Positions 1-7,300 of a DNA stretch of 17,594 nucleotides are shown here, piece after piece (the stretch's first letter is position 1; the number at the start of each line of letters is the position of its first letter). Source of the stretch: JBQTIP01 sp052388025 (GTDB taxonomy: Bacteria; Actinomycetota; UBA4738; HRBIN12). The stretch is taken from the NCBI GenBank assembly GCA_052388025.1, contig JBQTIP010000193.1, forward strand, positions 1-17,594, written 5' to 3'. The position numbers were made by a program, and so were the translations under genes. The notes below the pieces were generated by a model that was not told where the DNA came from, made no database searches, and saw only the letters and a program-made list of their open reading frames with translations.

Positions 1-42
1 GATCTCCGGCAGCCCCTCGACGGGGATGATCTCGACGGTCAC
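1..42 (-). CDS. cofE: Coenzyme F420-0:L-glutamate ligase, N-terminal fragment (CofE/FbiB)
   Basis: Only the first 14 codons lie in the window; the gene runs off the left edge on the minus strand. Reading from a GTG at 42-40 gives MTVEIIPVEGLPEI, which resembles the N-terminus of CofE/FbiB proteins (pattern hydrophobic-E-I-x-P-V-x-G-L-P-E, as in mycobacterial FbiB). The GTG overlaps the TGA stop of cofD in a GTGA quartet, so the two are translationally coupled. CofE adds glutamates to F420-0 and CofD makes the F420-0 precursor, so the order fits the pathway. Whether it carries the C-terminal nitroreductase-like domain of actinobacterial FbiB cannot be seen. The identification rests on a short peptide plus context. 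Confidence 0.75.
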   Translation of the reverse strand, partial: MTVEIIPVEGLPEI

Positions 43-980
43 GAGACCATCTCGAGGGCCGTCGCGGCGAGCGCCGCGGCTTTCTCGTCGCTCTCCATGA
101 TCGTGTCGGTCACGGCGACCCGGATCCCGAGCTCCTTTACCCTCGGCGCGAGCGAGCGGTCCACATCGTCGATCACCCACCCGGCGAGCAGCCCCTCGTA
201 AGCCCGAGCCGCACCGACCGCTGAGACCTCCAGGCCGGCGACCGGCATCAACCGGTCGGCCATCCCCGCGAGCGGCGCCCCGCCAACGATAGGGGAGACG
301 CCGACGACCCGCTCCCGCCGGGCGCCGACGGCCTCCCGGATCCCCGGGACCGCGAGGATCGGCGCGATCGACGCGACCGGGTTGGACGGGCAGATAATGA
401 TCGCGTCCGCCGCGGCCAGCGCCTCCAGGACGCCGGGAGCCGGTCCGGCGCTATCGGCCCCCTCGTAGCGCACCTCCTTCACCTCGTCCTGCGCCCGGCG
501 CTTCACCCAGTACTCCTGGAAGTGGAGGTCGGCCTCCTCCCCTAGGCAAACGGTCCGAACCCTCGTGGTCACGGGATCGTCGGACATCGGGAGCAGGCGG
601 GCCGCGAGGCCGAACCGCGCGGCGACGCGCGCCGTGGCCTGCGACAGTGTGACGCCATCTCCGATCAGCCGGGTACGGAACAGGTGGGTGGCGAGGTCGA
701 GGTCCCCGAGGTTGAACCACGCGGCGTCAGGATCGAACGCCCCCAGCTCCGCCGTCGCGCGGAACGTCTCGCCGCGTCGGCCCCAGCCGCGCTCGCGGTC
801 GGCGGCATCGGCGAGCCAGTACGTCACGGAGTCGAGGTCCGGCGACACGTGCAGACCGTGCATCCGGATGTCGTCGGCCGTGTTCACGACGACGGTCACG
901 CCCGTGGGGGGCACCACGCGCACCAGCCCGCGGAGGAACTTCCCCGCTCCCACGCCCCCGGCGAGTGCGACCACGTCCAT
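39..980 (-). CDS. cofD: 2-phospho-L-lactate (or phosphoenolpyruvate) transferase CofD/FbiA
   Basis: Cytoplasmic enzyme of coenzyme F420 synthesis. It transfers a phospholactyl or phosphoenolpyruvyl group from the guanylylated donor to the deazaflavin FO, giving (dehydro-)F420-0. The 313-aa length is normal for the family. Visible family motifs: a glycine-rich N-terminus LAGGVGAGKFLRGL (residues 6-19), VNTADDIRMHGL (32-43) followed by SPDLDSVTYWLA, then ICPSNPVASIAPIL and SPIVGGAPLAGMADRLM further along. I start at the ATG at 980-978 because it gives the canonical MDVVALAGG beginning; the frame stays open upstream to 1181, but that part is low-complexity Arg/Ser sequence antisense to fbiC. The start lies 28 bp from the divergent fbiC start, with a TACGCT -10-like box 7 nt ahead (see the promoter entry). 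The gene overlaps cofE by 4 nt. Confidence 0.95.
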   Translation of the reverse strand: MDVVALAGGVGAGKFLRGLVRVVPPTGVTVVVNTADDIRMHGLHVSPDLDSVTYWLADAADRERGWGRRGETFRATAELGAFDPDAAWFNLGDLDLATHLFRTRLIGDGVTLSQATARVAARFGLAARLLPMSDDPVTTRVRTVCLGEEADLHFQEYWVKRRAQDEVKEVRYEGADSAGPAPGVLEALAAADAIIICPSNPVASIAPILAVPGIREAVGARRERVVGVSPIVGGAPLAGMADRLMPVAGLEVSAVGAARAYEGLLAGWVIDDVDRSLAPRVKELGIRVAVTDTIMESDEKAAALAATALEMVS

Positions 981-1008
981 CCCGTATAGCGTAGTAGGCT
1001 CGCCTGAG
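981..1008. promoter_or_regulatory. Compact divergent promoter between cofD and fbiC
   Basis: Only 28 bp separate the two divergent start codons. On the plus strand TAGGCT (995-1000) is followed by 8 nt and then the fbiC ATG at 1009. On the minus strand TACGCT (993-988) is followed by 7 nt and then the cofD ATG at 980. Both match the actinobacterial -10 consensus TANNNT at a distance that would put transcription starts at or within a few bases of the start codons, giving leaderless or nearly leaderless mRNAs. No Shine-Dalgarno sequence is visible in either direction and no good TTGAC-like -35 is seen. The calls are inferred from motif position only. Confidence 0.45.
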
Positions 1009-3555
1009 ATGGCGGACGTTACCTCCCACCGGACCCGGCGGGCGCTCGCTCGCGCGGAGGCCGGGAAGGCTTTGTCGGTCGAGGAGACCGAGGCACTGCT
1101 CGCGGCACGGGGCGACGACCTCGAGCGGCTGCTCGCGGTGGCGTCACGCCTCCGGGATCTCGGACACGGCCGCACGGTCACCTATTCCCGGAAGGTGTTC
1201 GTCCCGCTCACGATGCTCTGCCGGGATCACTGCTACTACTGCACCTTCGCCAAGCCGCCCGCGAAGCTCGACCGCCCGTTCCTCACTCCGGAGGAGGTCG
1301 TGGGGATCGCCGACGCCGGACGGAGGCTGGGATGCAAGGAGGCGCTCTTCACGCTCGGCGACCGGCCGGAGGAGCGCTACCCGGCCGCCCGCGACTGGCT
1401 CGCCGCGCGCGGATACCAATCCACCCTCGACTACCTGCGCGCCGTCTCGATCAGGGTCATCGAGGAGACGGGGCTGCTGCCGCATCTCAATCCGGGCGTC
1501 ATGAGCTGGGAGGAGTTGGCCCGGTTGAAGCACGTCTCGGCGTCGATGGGGATCATGCTCGAGACGTCGTCCGAGCGGCTGTCCGCGAGGGGCGGGCCGC
1601 ACTTCGGCTCGCCCGACAAGGCTCCGGCCGTACGCCTTCGCACGATCGAGGATGCGGGGCGCCTGTCGATCCCCTTCACTACCGGCATCCTTGTCGGCAT
1701 CGGTGAGACGCTCCGGGAGCGCGCAGAGTCGCTCTTCGCGATCCGGGAGCTGCACCGGAAGTACCGGCACGTGCAGGAGGTGATCGTCCAGAACTTCCGC
1801 GCGAAGCCCGGGACCGCCATGCAGGACGCGCCGGAGCCGGGGGAGCAGGAGTTCGCCGCGGCCGTCGCGACCGCTCGCATCGTGTTCGGGCCCAGGATGA
1901 ACGTGCAGGCGCCGCCGAACCTCTCCGATCCGCGGCAGCAGCTCCGTCTGCTCGACGCCGGCATCAACGACTGGGGCGGCGTGTCGCCGCTCACCCCCGA
2001 TCACGTGAACCCGGAGCGGCCGTGGCCGAAGCTCGAGGCCCTCGCCGCGCGCACCGCCGGGCGCGGCCTGGTGCTACGCGAGCGTCTCGCGATCTACCCG
2101 GAGTACGCGACGCGACCGGATCCGTACCTCGCGGGCAAGATGCGGGCTCCGGTCGCCGCCCTTCTCGGCGACGACGGTCTCGCGCGAGAGGGGCGGATCC
2201 CCGAGCCGATCCCCTGGCAGGACCCGGACGTGGCCTGGAAGCCTCGCGATATCGAGCTCACGTTCGCCAAGGGCCCCGATGCCGCCCTCCGGGAGGACGC
2301 GCTCGCCGTCTACGGCGACTTCGACGCCCTGGAGGTCACGCGGGACTGGGCCGACCGCGACGTCCCGCCCGAGCGGCTCGACGGCGACATCAAAGTGGCT
2401 CTCGCCAAGGCCGAGTCACATGCGCCGATCAACGACGAAGACGCCCTGGCGCTCTTCCGCGCGGACGGCGCCGCACTCGAGGCGCTCTGCCGCGTTGCCG
2501 ACGACCTGCGCCGCGAAGCGGTCGGAGATGAGGTCACCTACGTCGTCAACCGGAACATCAACTTCACCAACGTGTGCTACGTGGGGTGCCGGTTCTGCGC
2601 GTTCGCGCAGCGCGAGGTCGACCCCGAGTCGTACACGCTCACGCTGAATGAGGTAGCCGACCGGGCCGAGGAGGCGCGGATGTGGGGAGCAACCGAAGTG
2701 TGCATGCAGGGCGGCATCCACCCGGACCTGCCCGGCACCTTCTACTTCGACCTGCTCGACGCGGTAAAGGCCCGGACTCCCGACATCCACATCCACGCGT
2801 TCAGCCCCATGGAGATCCTGAACGGGTCCGTGAAGCTCGGGATCTCCTTCCGGGAGTTCCTCGAGGAATGCAAGGCGCACGGCCTCGGGACGATCCCGGG
2901 GACCGCGGCCGAGATCCTTGACGACGACGTCCGCTGGCTGCTCACCAAGGGGAAGCTCCCGGCGGATAGCTGGGAGGAGATCGTGAAGACCGCGCACTCG
3001 CTCGGCATCCGGTCTTCCTCCACGATCATGTACGGGCACGTCGACGCGCCGCCGCACTGGGTTCTCCACATCCGCCGGCTGGCGCGCATTCAGGGCGAGA
3101 CCGGTGGGTTCACCGAGTTCGTGCCGCTCTCCTTCGTCCACCAGAACGCCCCCATCTATCTCGCCGGCAAGGCCAGGCCCGGGCCGACCTTTGTGGAAAA
3201 CCGGCAGATGCACGCGGTGGCGCGAATCTTGCTCGACGGAGTTATCCCCAATATCCAAGTGTCGTGGGTGAAGATGGGCGTCGAGGCCTGCCAGACGATC
3301 CTTCGGGGCGGCGCCAACGACTTTGGTGGGACGTTGATGGAAGAGACGATCAGCCGCATGGCCGGAGCGGAGTGGGGAATCCGCATGGAGCCGACGCAGT
3401 TCGAGCAGGCCATCCGGCAGATCGGCCGCGTCCCCGCCGAGAGGACTACCACGTATGAGCGTGTGCGGCGCAACGATCTCGGGGCGGCGCACTTCTCCGA
3501 CTCCCGCAGCCTTGTCAGCCACGCGAGCGGCCGGCGGGCCGCGCGGAACCGATAG
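1009..3555 (+). CDS. fbiC: FO synthase FbiC (fused CofG-CofH radical SAM enzyme)
   Basis: 848-aa bifunctional 7,8-didemethyl-8-hydroxy-5-deazariboflavin (FO) synthase. It joins tyrosine with 5-amino-6-ribitylaminouracil to form the F420 chromophore in the cytoplasm. Two radical-SAM CX3CX2C clusters are present: C71/C75/C78 (LCRDHCYYCTF) in the N-terminal CofG-like half, and C523/C527/C530 (NVCYVGCRFCAF) in the C-terminal CofH-like half. The halves are joined around residues 400-480. The length is close to mycobacterial FbiC (about 856 aa), so the gene looks complete. I start at ATG 1009 because similarity begins soon after it and the TAGGCT box lies just upstream; the open extension back to 565 is antisense to cofD. 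Each catalytic cycle should release 5'-deoxyadenosine from both centres. An AT-rich hairpin follows the stop by 2 nt. Confidence 0.97.
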   Translation: MADVTSHRTRRALARAEAGKALSVEETEALLAARGDDLERLLAVASRLRDLGHGRTVTYSRKVFVPLTMLCRDHCYYCTFAKPPAKLDRPFLTPEEVVGIADAGRRLGCKEALFTLGDRPEERYPAARDWLAARGYQSTLDYLRAVSIRVIEETGLLPHLNPGVMSWEELARLKHVSASMGIMLETSSERLSARGGPHFGSPDKAPAVRLRTIEDAGRLSIPFTTGILVGIGETLRERAESLFAIRELHRKYRHVQEVIVQNFRAKPGTAMQDAPEPGEQEFAAAVATARIVFGPRMNVQAPPNLSDPRQQLRLLDAGINDWGGVSPLTPDHVNPERPWPKLEALAARTAGRGLVLRERLAIYPEYATRPDPYLAGKMRAPVAALLGDDGLAREGRIPEPIPWQDPDVAWKPRDIELTFAKGPDAALREDALAVYGDFDALEVTRDWADRDVPPERLDGDIKVALAKAESHAPINDEDALALFRADGAALEALCRVADDLRREAVGDEVTYVVNRNINFTNVCYVGCRFCAFAQREVDPESYTLTLNEVADRAEEARMWGATEVCMQGGIHPDLPGTFYFDLLDAVKARTPDIHIHAFSPMEILNGSVKLGISFREFLEECKAHGLGTIPGTAAEILDDDVRWLLTKGKLPADSWEEIVKTAHSLGIRSSSTIMYGHVDAPPHWVLHIRRLARIQGETGGFTEFVPLSFVHQNAPIYLAGKARPGPTFVENRQMHAVARILLDGVIPNIQVSWVKMGVEACQTILRGGANDFGGTLMEETISRMAGAEWGIRMEPTQFEQAIRQIGRVPAERTTTYERVRRNDLGAAHFSDSRSLVSHASGRRAARNR

Positions 3556-3557
3556 CA

Positions 3558-3594
3558 GTCAATCTGATTGACTATAACAGTCAATTAGATTGAC
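3558..3594 (+). terminator. AT-rich 15-bp hairpin made of two tandem palindromes after fbiC
   Basis: Positions 3558-3572 and 3580-3594 pair over 15 bp with one G-U wobble, leaving a 7-nt loop (TATAACA), and TTTT follows at 3601-3604. This could terminate fbiC transcription. Each arm is itself a palindrome: AGTCAATC-T-GATTGACT at 3557-3573, and GTCAAT-TAG-ATTGAC at 3580-3594. The two are repeated at 22-bp spacing, about two helical turns, which equally suits a pair of protein-binding operators. The AT-rich composition stands out strongly from the surroundings. Terminator and operator readings are not exclusive. Confidence 0.5.
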
Positions 3595-3677
3595 CACCGA
3601 TTTTCTCCTTCCACCCTCTTGAATCGAGTCGAAATGCTGTAGACGATTGGTCACGGGGATGTACGTGGAGGGGAAAA

Positions 3678-3690
3678 GAATCTCAGATTC
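3678..3690. promoter_or_regulatory. Short perfect palindrome upstream of whiB
   Basis: GAATCT-C-AGATTC is a 6+1+6 perfect inverted repeat about 65 bp upstream of the whiB start. Its outer halves (AGAATC on the left, GATTC on the right) recur in the larger palindrome at 3719-3742, so it may be a related, more compact site. The function is unknown; a 13-bp match could be chance in isolation. Confidence 0.3.
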
Positions 3691-3718
3691 CCTCTTGTCA
3701 GCGAGGGCCCGATGCGCT

Positions 3719-3742
3719 CAGAATCACAAGCGTGTGATTCTG
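3719..3742. promoter_or_regulatory. Perfect 10+4+10 inverted repeat (operator) at whiB
   Basis: The arms CAGAATCACA and TGTGATTCTG are exact reverse complements separated by AGCG. The right arm ends 13 nt before the whiB GTG and abuts the GGGGGGAG ribosome-binding site. The core AATCACA-N4-TGTGATT recurs exactly at 10019-10036 in the DUF3499 promoter, which argues for recognition by a DNA-binding regulator rather than chance. As RNA it could also form a hairpin partly masking the ribosome-binding site. The cognate regulator is unknown; the half-site orientation is opposite to a CRP box (TGTGA-N6-TCACA). Confidence 0.65.
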
Positions 3743-3755
3743 GGGGGAGAGTGCT

Positions 3756-3983
3756 GTGCATCACTACATCCCTTGGCAGGAAGAAGCGCGCTGCAGGCAA
3801 CACGACCCCGAGGTGTTCTTCCCCGAGAAGGGAGGGTCATCGAGGGAGGCGAAGCGGATCTGCGCGGAATGCCCCGTTCGCATCGAATGCCTGAACTACG
3901 CCCTCCGTCGCGACGAGCGATACGGGGTCTGGGGCGGCATGAGCGAGCGGGAACGGCGACGCCTCAAGCGCATGGCGTCCTGA
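3756..3983 (+). CDS. whiB: WhiB-family [4Fe-4S] transcriptional regulator (WhiB2/WhiB type by context)
   Basis: 75-aa WhiB-like protein. These actinobacteria-specific regulators bind an iron-sulfur cluster and partner with the principal sigma factor; WhiB/WhmD members control septation and sporulation genes. Four cluster cysteines are present: C13, then C36-x2-C39-x5-C45. The typical HDPEVFFPEKG follows the first Cys, the G[VI]WGG turn appears as YGVWGG, and a basic C-terminal helix RERRRLKR follows. The start is GTG 3756, because GGGGGGAG (3742-3749) lies 6 nt upstream and the tryptophan/first-Cys spacing is right. Neighbouring F420 genes, DUF3499 and phosphomannomutase match the whiB2 (Rv3260c)-fbiA-fbiB-manB region of M. 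tuberculosis, which supports the WhiB2 branch. It is probably co-transcribed with the histone-like gene 21 nt downstream. The 75-aa length is on the short side for WhiB2. Confidence 0.92.
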   Translation: MHHYIPWQEEARCRQHDPEVFFPEKGGSSREAKRICAECPVRIECLNYALRRDERYGVWGGMSERERRRLKRMAS

Positions 3984-4004
3984 TCGATCGAAAGGGGGTG
4001 ACGG

Positions 4005-4223
4005 ATGCCACCTGCTAGGAAGAAGTCCACGGCTAAGAAGAGGACGGCCGCCAAGCGGCCGGCGAAGAAGTCCACGGCCAAGCGTCGGCCGGCGAAGAAG
4101 TCCACGGCCAAGCGTCGGCCGGCGGCCAAGAAGTCAGCGGCCAAGAAGAAGACGACGGCCAAGCGACGGCCAGCGGCCAAGAAGTCAGCGGCCAAGAAGA
4201 AGTCCACGGCCAAGCGACGGTAG
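4005..4223 (+). CDS. Histone H1-like Lys/Ala/Arg-rich basic repeat protein
   Basis: 72-aa protein made almost wholly of K, A, R, S, T and P, with no acidic residues: repeats of PAKKSTAKRR (10 aa) and then two copies of a 17-aa unit beginning PAAKKSAAKKK. It resembles the C-terminal tails of histone H1 and of actinobacterial HupB, but lacks the globular HU domain. Strong positive charge suggests DNA or RNA binding as a nucleoid-associated protein. The ATG at 4005 is preceded by AAAGGGGGTG at a suitable distance, so translation is credible. It lies 21 nt behind whiB and ahead of a strong terminator stem, so it likely forms a two-gene operon with whiB. The open frame on the opposite strand is a by-product of the repeats. 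The function beyond nucleic-acid binding is inference. Confidence 0.8.
   Translation: MPPARKKSTAKKRTAAKRPAKKSTAKRRPAKKSTAKRRPAAKKSAAKKKTTAKRRPAAKKSAAKKKSTAKRR
4061..4222 (+). repeat. In-gene tandem repeats in the histone-like gene
   Basis: Two perfect 30-bp units (4061-4090 and 4091-4120) are followed by two near-identical 51-bp units (4121-4171 and 4172-4222). Near-perfect nucleotide identity, not just protein similarity, indicates recent duplication or slippage, so copy number may vary between strains. Both periods are multiples of three and keep the frame. Confidence 0.85.
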
Positions 4224-4246
4224 TCGCGTCTCGCGAAGGCTGATCG

Positions 4247-4277
4247 GGAAGGGGGGCAGCAGGTCCGCCCCCCTTCC
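4247..4277 (+). terminator. Strong GC hairpin terminator after the whiB/histone-like operon
   Basis: GGAAGGGGGGC (4247-4257) and GCCCCCCTTCC (4267-4277) form a perfect 11-bp stem with a 9-nt loop, 23 nt after the TAG stop. Only a short TTT (4282-4284) follows rather than a real U-tract. This is common for actinobacterial hairpin terminators but makes intrinsic activity uncertain. Confidence 0.7.
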
Positions 4278-4300
4278 GCCGTTTGCCGCTCGAGGCGTGC

Positions 4301-4306
4301 TAGGCT
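4301..4306 (+). promoter_or_regulatory. Candidate -10 box (TAGGCT) for the glycosyltransferase operon
   Basis: TAGGCT is identical to the box in front of fbiC and one base different from those at DUF3499 and phosphomannomutase. It lies between the upstream terminator and the ATG at 4334, 27 nt from the start, implying a leader of about 20 nt with no visible Shine-Dalgarno. No convincing -35 is seen. Confidence 0.35.
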
Positions 4307-4333
4307 GCGCGCCGCGCACGAGCGCGCCCCTCC

Positions 4334-7300
4334 ATGGTCAGCACGACATCAGATCGCACCTCTCGAGCCGCCGACGTCCGGATCCCGAGCGTCCTCGTCG
4401 TGCTGGTCACGAGGGACGGGGCTCGCTGGCTCCGCGACTGCCTCCAATCCCTGTCGGCCCAAACCCATCCGCGCCTCGGGGTCATCGCGGTGGACAACGG
4501 CTCGACCGATGGATCCCGCGACATCCTGGAGCGGGCCTTGGGTGGCTCCAGGGTGATCTCCCTGGCGGACGAGACCGGCCTGGCCGGGGCCGTTCGGGCC
4601 GTGACCGAGCTGCCTGCGGCACACGAGGCCGATTACCTCCTCATCCTGCACGACGACACCACCCTGGCACCCGATGCCGTCGCCCGGCTGGTGGACGCCG
4701 CGGAGGGCATCGAGGGCGTGGAGCGGGTGGGGGTTGTGGGGCCGAAGGTCGTGGACTGGGGGCACCCACGGATCCTCCGAGATGTGGGCCGGTCGACCGA
4801 CCGGTTCGGCCATCCGTACACACCGCTGCAAGACGGTGAGATGGACCACGGACAGTACGACCGGGTCCTCGAGGTGTTGTTCGTCTCCTCGTGCGCCATG
4901 CTGGTGTCTCGGGCCGCCTGGCAGCGGACCGGTCTTCCCGACGAGCGCTTCGAGTCCCACCACGAGGATCTCGACTTCTGCTGGCGGGCGCGCGTTGCCG
5001 GCTTCCGCGTGCTCATGACTCCGCTCGCGCAGGCCAGCCACCGAGACGCGAGCGCCCGCGGGGAACGACGCGAGCGAGAACGGCATCGGAGCAGCCGTTA
5101 CTTCGCTGAACGGGCGGCGCTCGCCTCGATGCTCAAGAACTACGGCGTGCTCTCGCTCCTTTGGCTGCTCCCCCTATACGCGGTCCTGGGCGTCGGCCGA
5201 TTCGCTCTGCTGACGGTATCGCGCCGGTTCGAGGACGCGTTCGAGCTGCTCGCCGCCTGGGGTTGGAACCTGGCGCACTTTCCGGGGACGATCAGGCGGC
5301 GGATCCGAGCCCAATCGGTGCGCGCGGTCCCGGATCGGAAGGTCCGCCGGTTCATGGAGTCGGCGGCCCTGCGCCTCCCGCGATGGTTCGAGGTGGCCGG
5401 GCGGATCCTGGCGGAACAGCGGGGGCTCGACGCGGAGGAGGAGGCGTATCCGCTCCGGGCCCGCGCGACCTCCCTGGCCCGCACCCACCCGGCGCTGGTG
5501 GCCTGGGCGCTCGCCGTCGTGGTCGCCGCCCTCGCGTACCGCCGCCTGAACGCCCCGGGAGTCATCGAGGGCGGAGTTCTCGGCGCGTTCCCGCCCAAGC
5601 CGAGCGGCTTCTTCGGTGAGCTCGTCTCGGCCGTTCGGACGACGGGCCTCGGCGGGAGCCAGGCGGGGAGCCCGGCCCTCGCCGCGCTGGGGGCCGTCTC
5701 GGCGGCGTCGTTGGGGAACGCCGCGCTTGCGCAGAAGGTCTGCCTCGGTCTGCTGCCGCCGGCGGCCGGCCTGCTCATGTACCGGTCCCTTGTTCGCCAG
5801 ACGGGTCTGCGTATCGCCGCCGTGGTCGGTGCAGCCTGCTACGCGCTCTCGGGGATCGTCCTGTGGGCGTTCTCGCAGGGGCGGATCGACCTATTGGTGG
5901 CCCTGGCCGTCCTGCCCTCCGCCCTCGACCGGCTGGATGTCGCGTTCGGTCCCAACCCGCCGTGGAAGCCGTGGCGGTTCGCGGTCGGGGCCGGCGTCGC
6001 TGTGGCCATCGCCGTCGCCTTTTTCCCCGGCATGCTCCCGGCGCTCGGGGTAATGGTCGTGGTTCACCTCGTCGCGTCGCGGGGTCGTGGGCGAGGGCTT
6101 GCCCTCACCGCGCTCTCGAGCGTGATCGGGGCGATCCTGGTCTTCCCGATCGTCCCCGACCTGGTGTCCGGTGGGGGGCGGAGCCTCACCTCGCACGTCG
6201 GGCAGGCGGACTTCGGCCTCCTCGCGCGACTCTCCATGGGCTCGGCGCCCGGCTCCTGGGCGGTCGCGTGGTTCCTGCCCGCGTCGGCCGTCATCTCCTT
6301 CGGCCTCGTCGGTCGCGACCAGTGGGGGCGCGGCTACCGCGCCGTCCTGGCCGCGGTCGCCGGCCTGTTCCTGGCCTGGGCGTCGGCCGCCGGTCATCTC
6401 CCCGACGCCCTGACGAACGCGCCCGGCTACGTCGCCCTCGCCGCCGCCTCCGAAGCGGCGATCGTCGCATACGGCCTCGCCGCGGTGGTGTCGATGGGGC
6501 GTCAGGCCTTCGGCTACCGCCAGATCGCCGCCGCCGCGCTCACGGGCCTCCTCGCGGGAGGGCTGGGCCTCCAGGCGCTGGAGGCCGCCCAAGGGGACTG
6601 GGAGATCGGCCCGAACCGCCTGGCGCCCGCCTGGCCGATCGTGGCTTCGGGGACGCCCGGCGAGTTCCGCGTGCTGTGGCTGGGTCGCGCGAGCGGCCTT
6701 CCATTCCCCGCACCTGGAGGGGATCCCCAGGGGATCCTCGAGGCGGGCTCGGACTCGCTGCGGTACTCGATCACCGATCGGGAAGGGGCGACCGCGCTCG
6801 ACATCGGGCGGGGCTCCTACGGAGGGGGCTACGCGTACACCGAGCGGGTGCTCACCGAGCTCGTGTCGGGGGCGACTCGCAATGCCGGCACGCTGCTTGC
6901 GCCGCTCGGCGTGCGCTTCATCGTGGCCGCTACGGGCGACCTCCAGGACTCCACCGTCGCCGAGCTCGACGCGCAGCTCGACCTGAACCTGGTGCCCGCC
7001 GGCGGGCTTGTCATCTTCAGGAACGCCGCCGCGCTGCCACCCGCGGCCTCGATCCCGTCCCAGGACTACCTCTCGGCCGCCCGTCGGACCGACCTGCTCT
7101 CGGCCGCCTCGCTGCCTCCAGCGCAGGCCGCGCCGCTTCGCGAGGTCCCGGGGGGCTGGGCGGGAACGTCGGAGGGAGGGGTGGCGCTCCTGGCCTATCA
7201 ACACACATCGGGCTGGCGCATGTCGGCGGGAGGAGGCGAGTCGCCGTCCTTCCAGGCATTCGGGTGGGCGACCGGCTTCCCCCTGCCGGCGAGCGGGGAT

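Noticed and set aside
565..1008. Upstream extension of the fbiC reading frame by 148 codons
   Set aside because: It is fully antisense to the conserved part of cofD, low in complexity, and would make FbiC far longer than its family; ATG 1009 gives the normal length.
981..1181. Upstream extension of the cofD frame
   Set aside because: Arg/Ser/Ala-rich sequence antisense to fbiC; the canonical MDVVALAGG start is at 980.
2416..3522. Long minus-strand open frame inside fbiC
   Set aside because: No recognisable domain; the composition is that of GC-rich codon-position shadowing, and the plus strand has an unmistakable radical-SAM enzyme.
3568..3591. Sigma-70 promoter with TTGACT and TAGATT in the tandem palindrome
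   Set aside because: The boxes are only 12 bp apart, too close for a normal promoter; the TTGAC-like strings follow from the palindrome itself.
3719..3742. CRP/FNR-type box
   Set aside because: CRP sites read TGTGA-N6-TCACA; here the half-sites are in the reverse order (TCACA-N4-TGTGA), so the match is only superficial.
3647..4018. Plus-strand open frame overlapping whiB in another frame
   Set aside because: It overlaps the well-supported whiB gene and has no coherent domain pattern.
3896..4213. Minus-strand repeat protein rich in FFLAAD/RRLAV opposite the histone-like gene
   Set aside because: Its repeats are the mechanical reverse reading of the AAG/GCC repeats; the plus-strand gene has a ribosome-binding site and operon context.
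4061..4222. CRISPR array
   Set aside because: The repeats are directly adjacent coding tandem repeats without unique spacers.
5891..7204. Long minus-strand open frame inside the glycosyltransferase
   Set aside because: Low-complexity Arg/Gly/Pro shadow lacking domain features.
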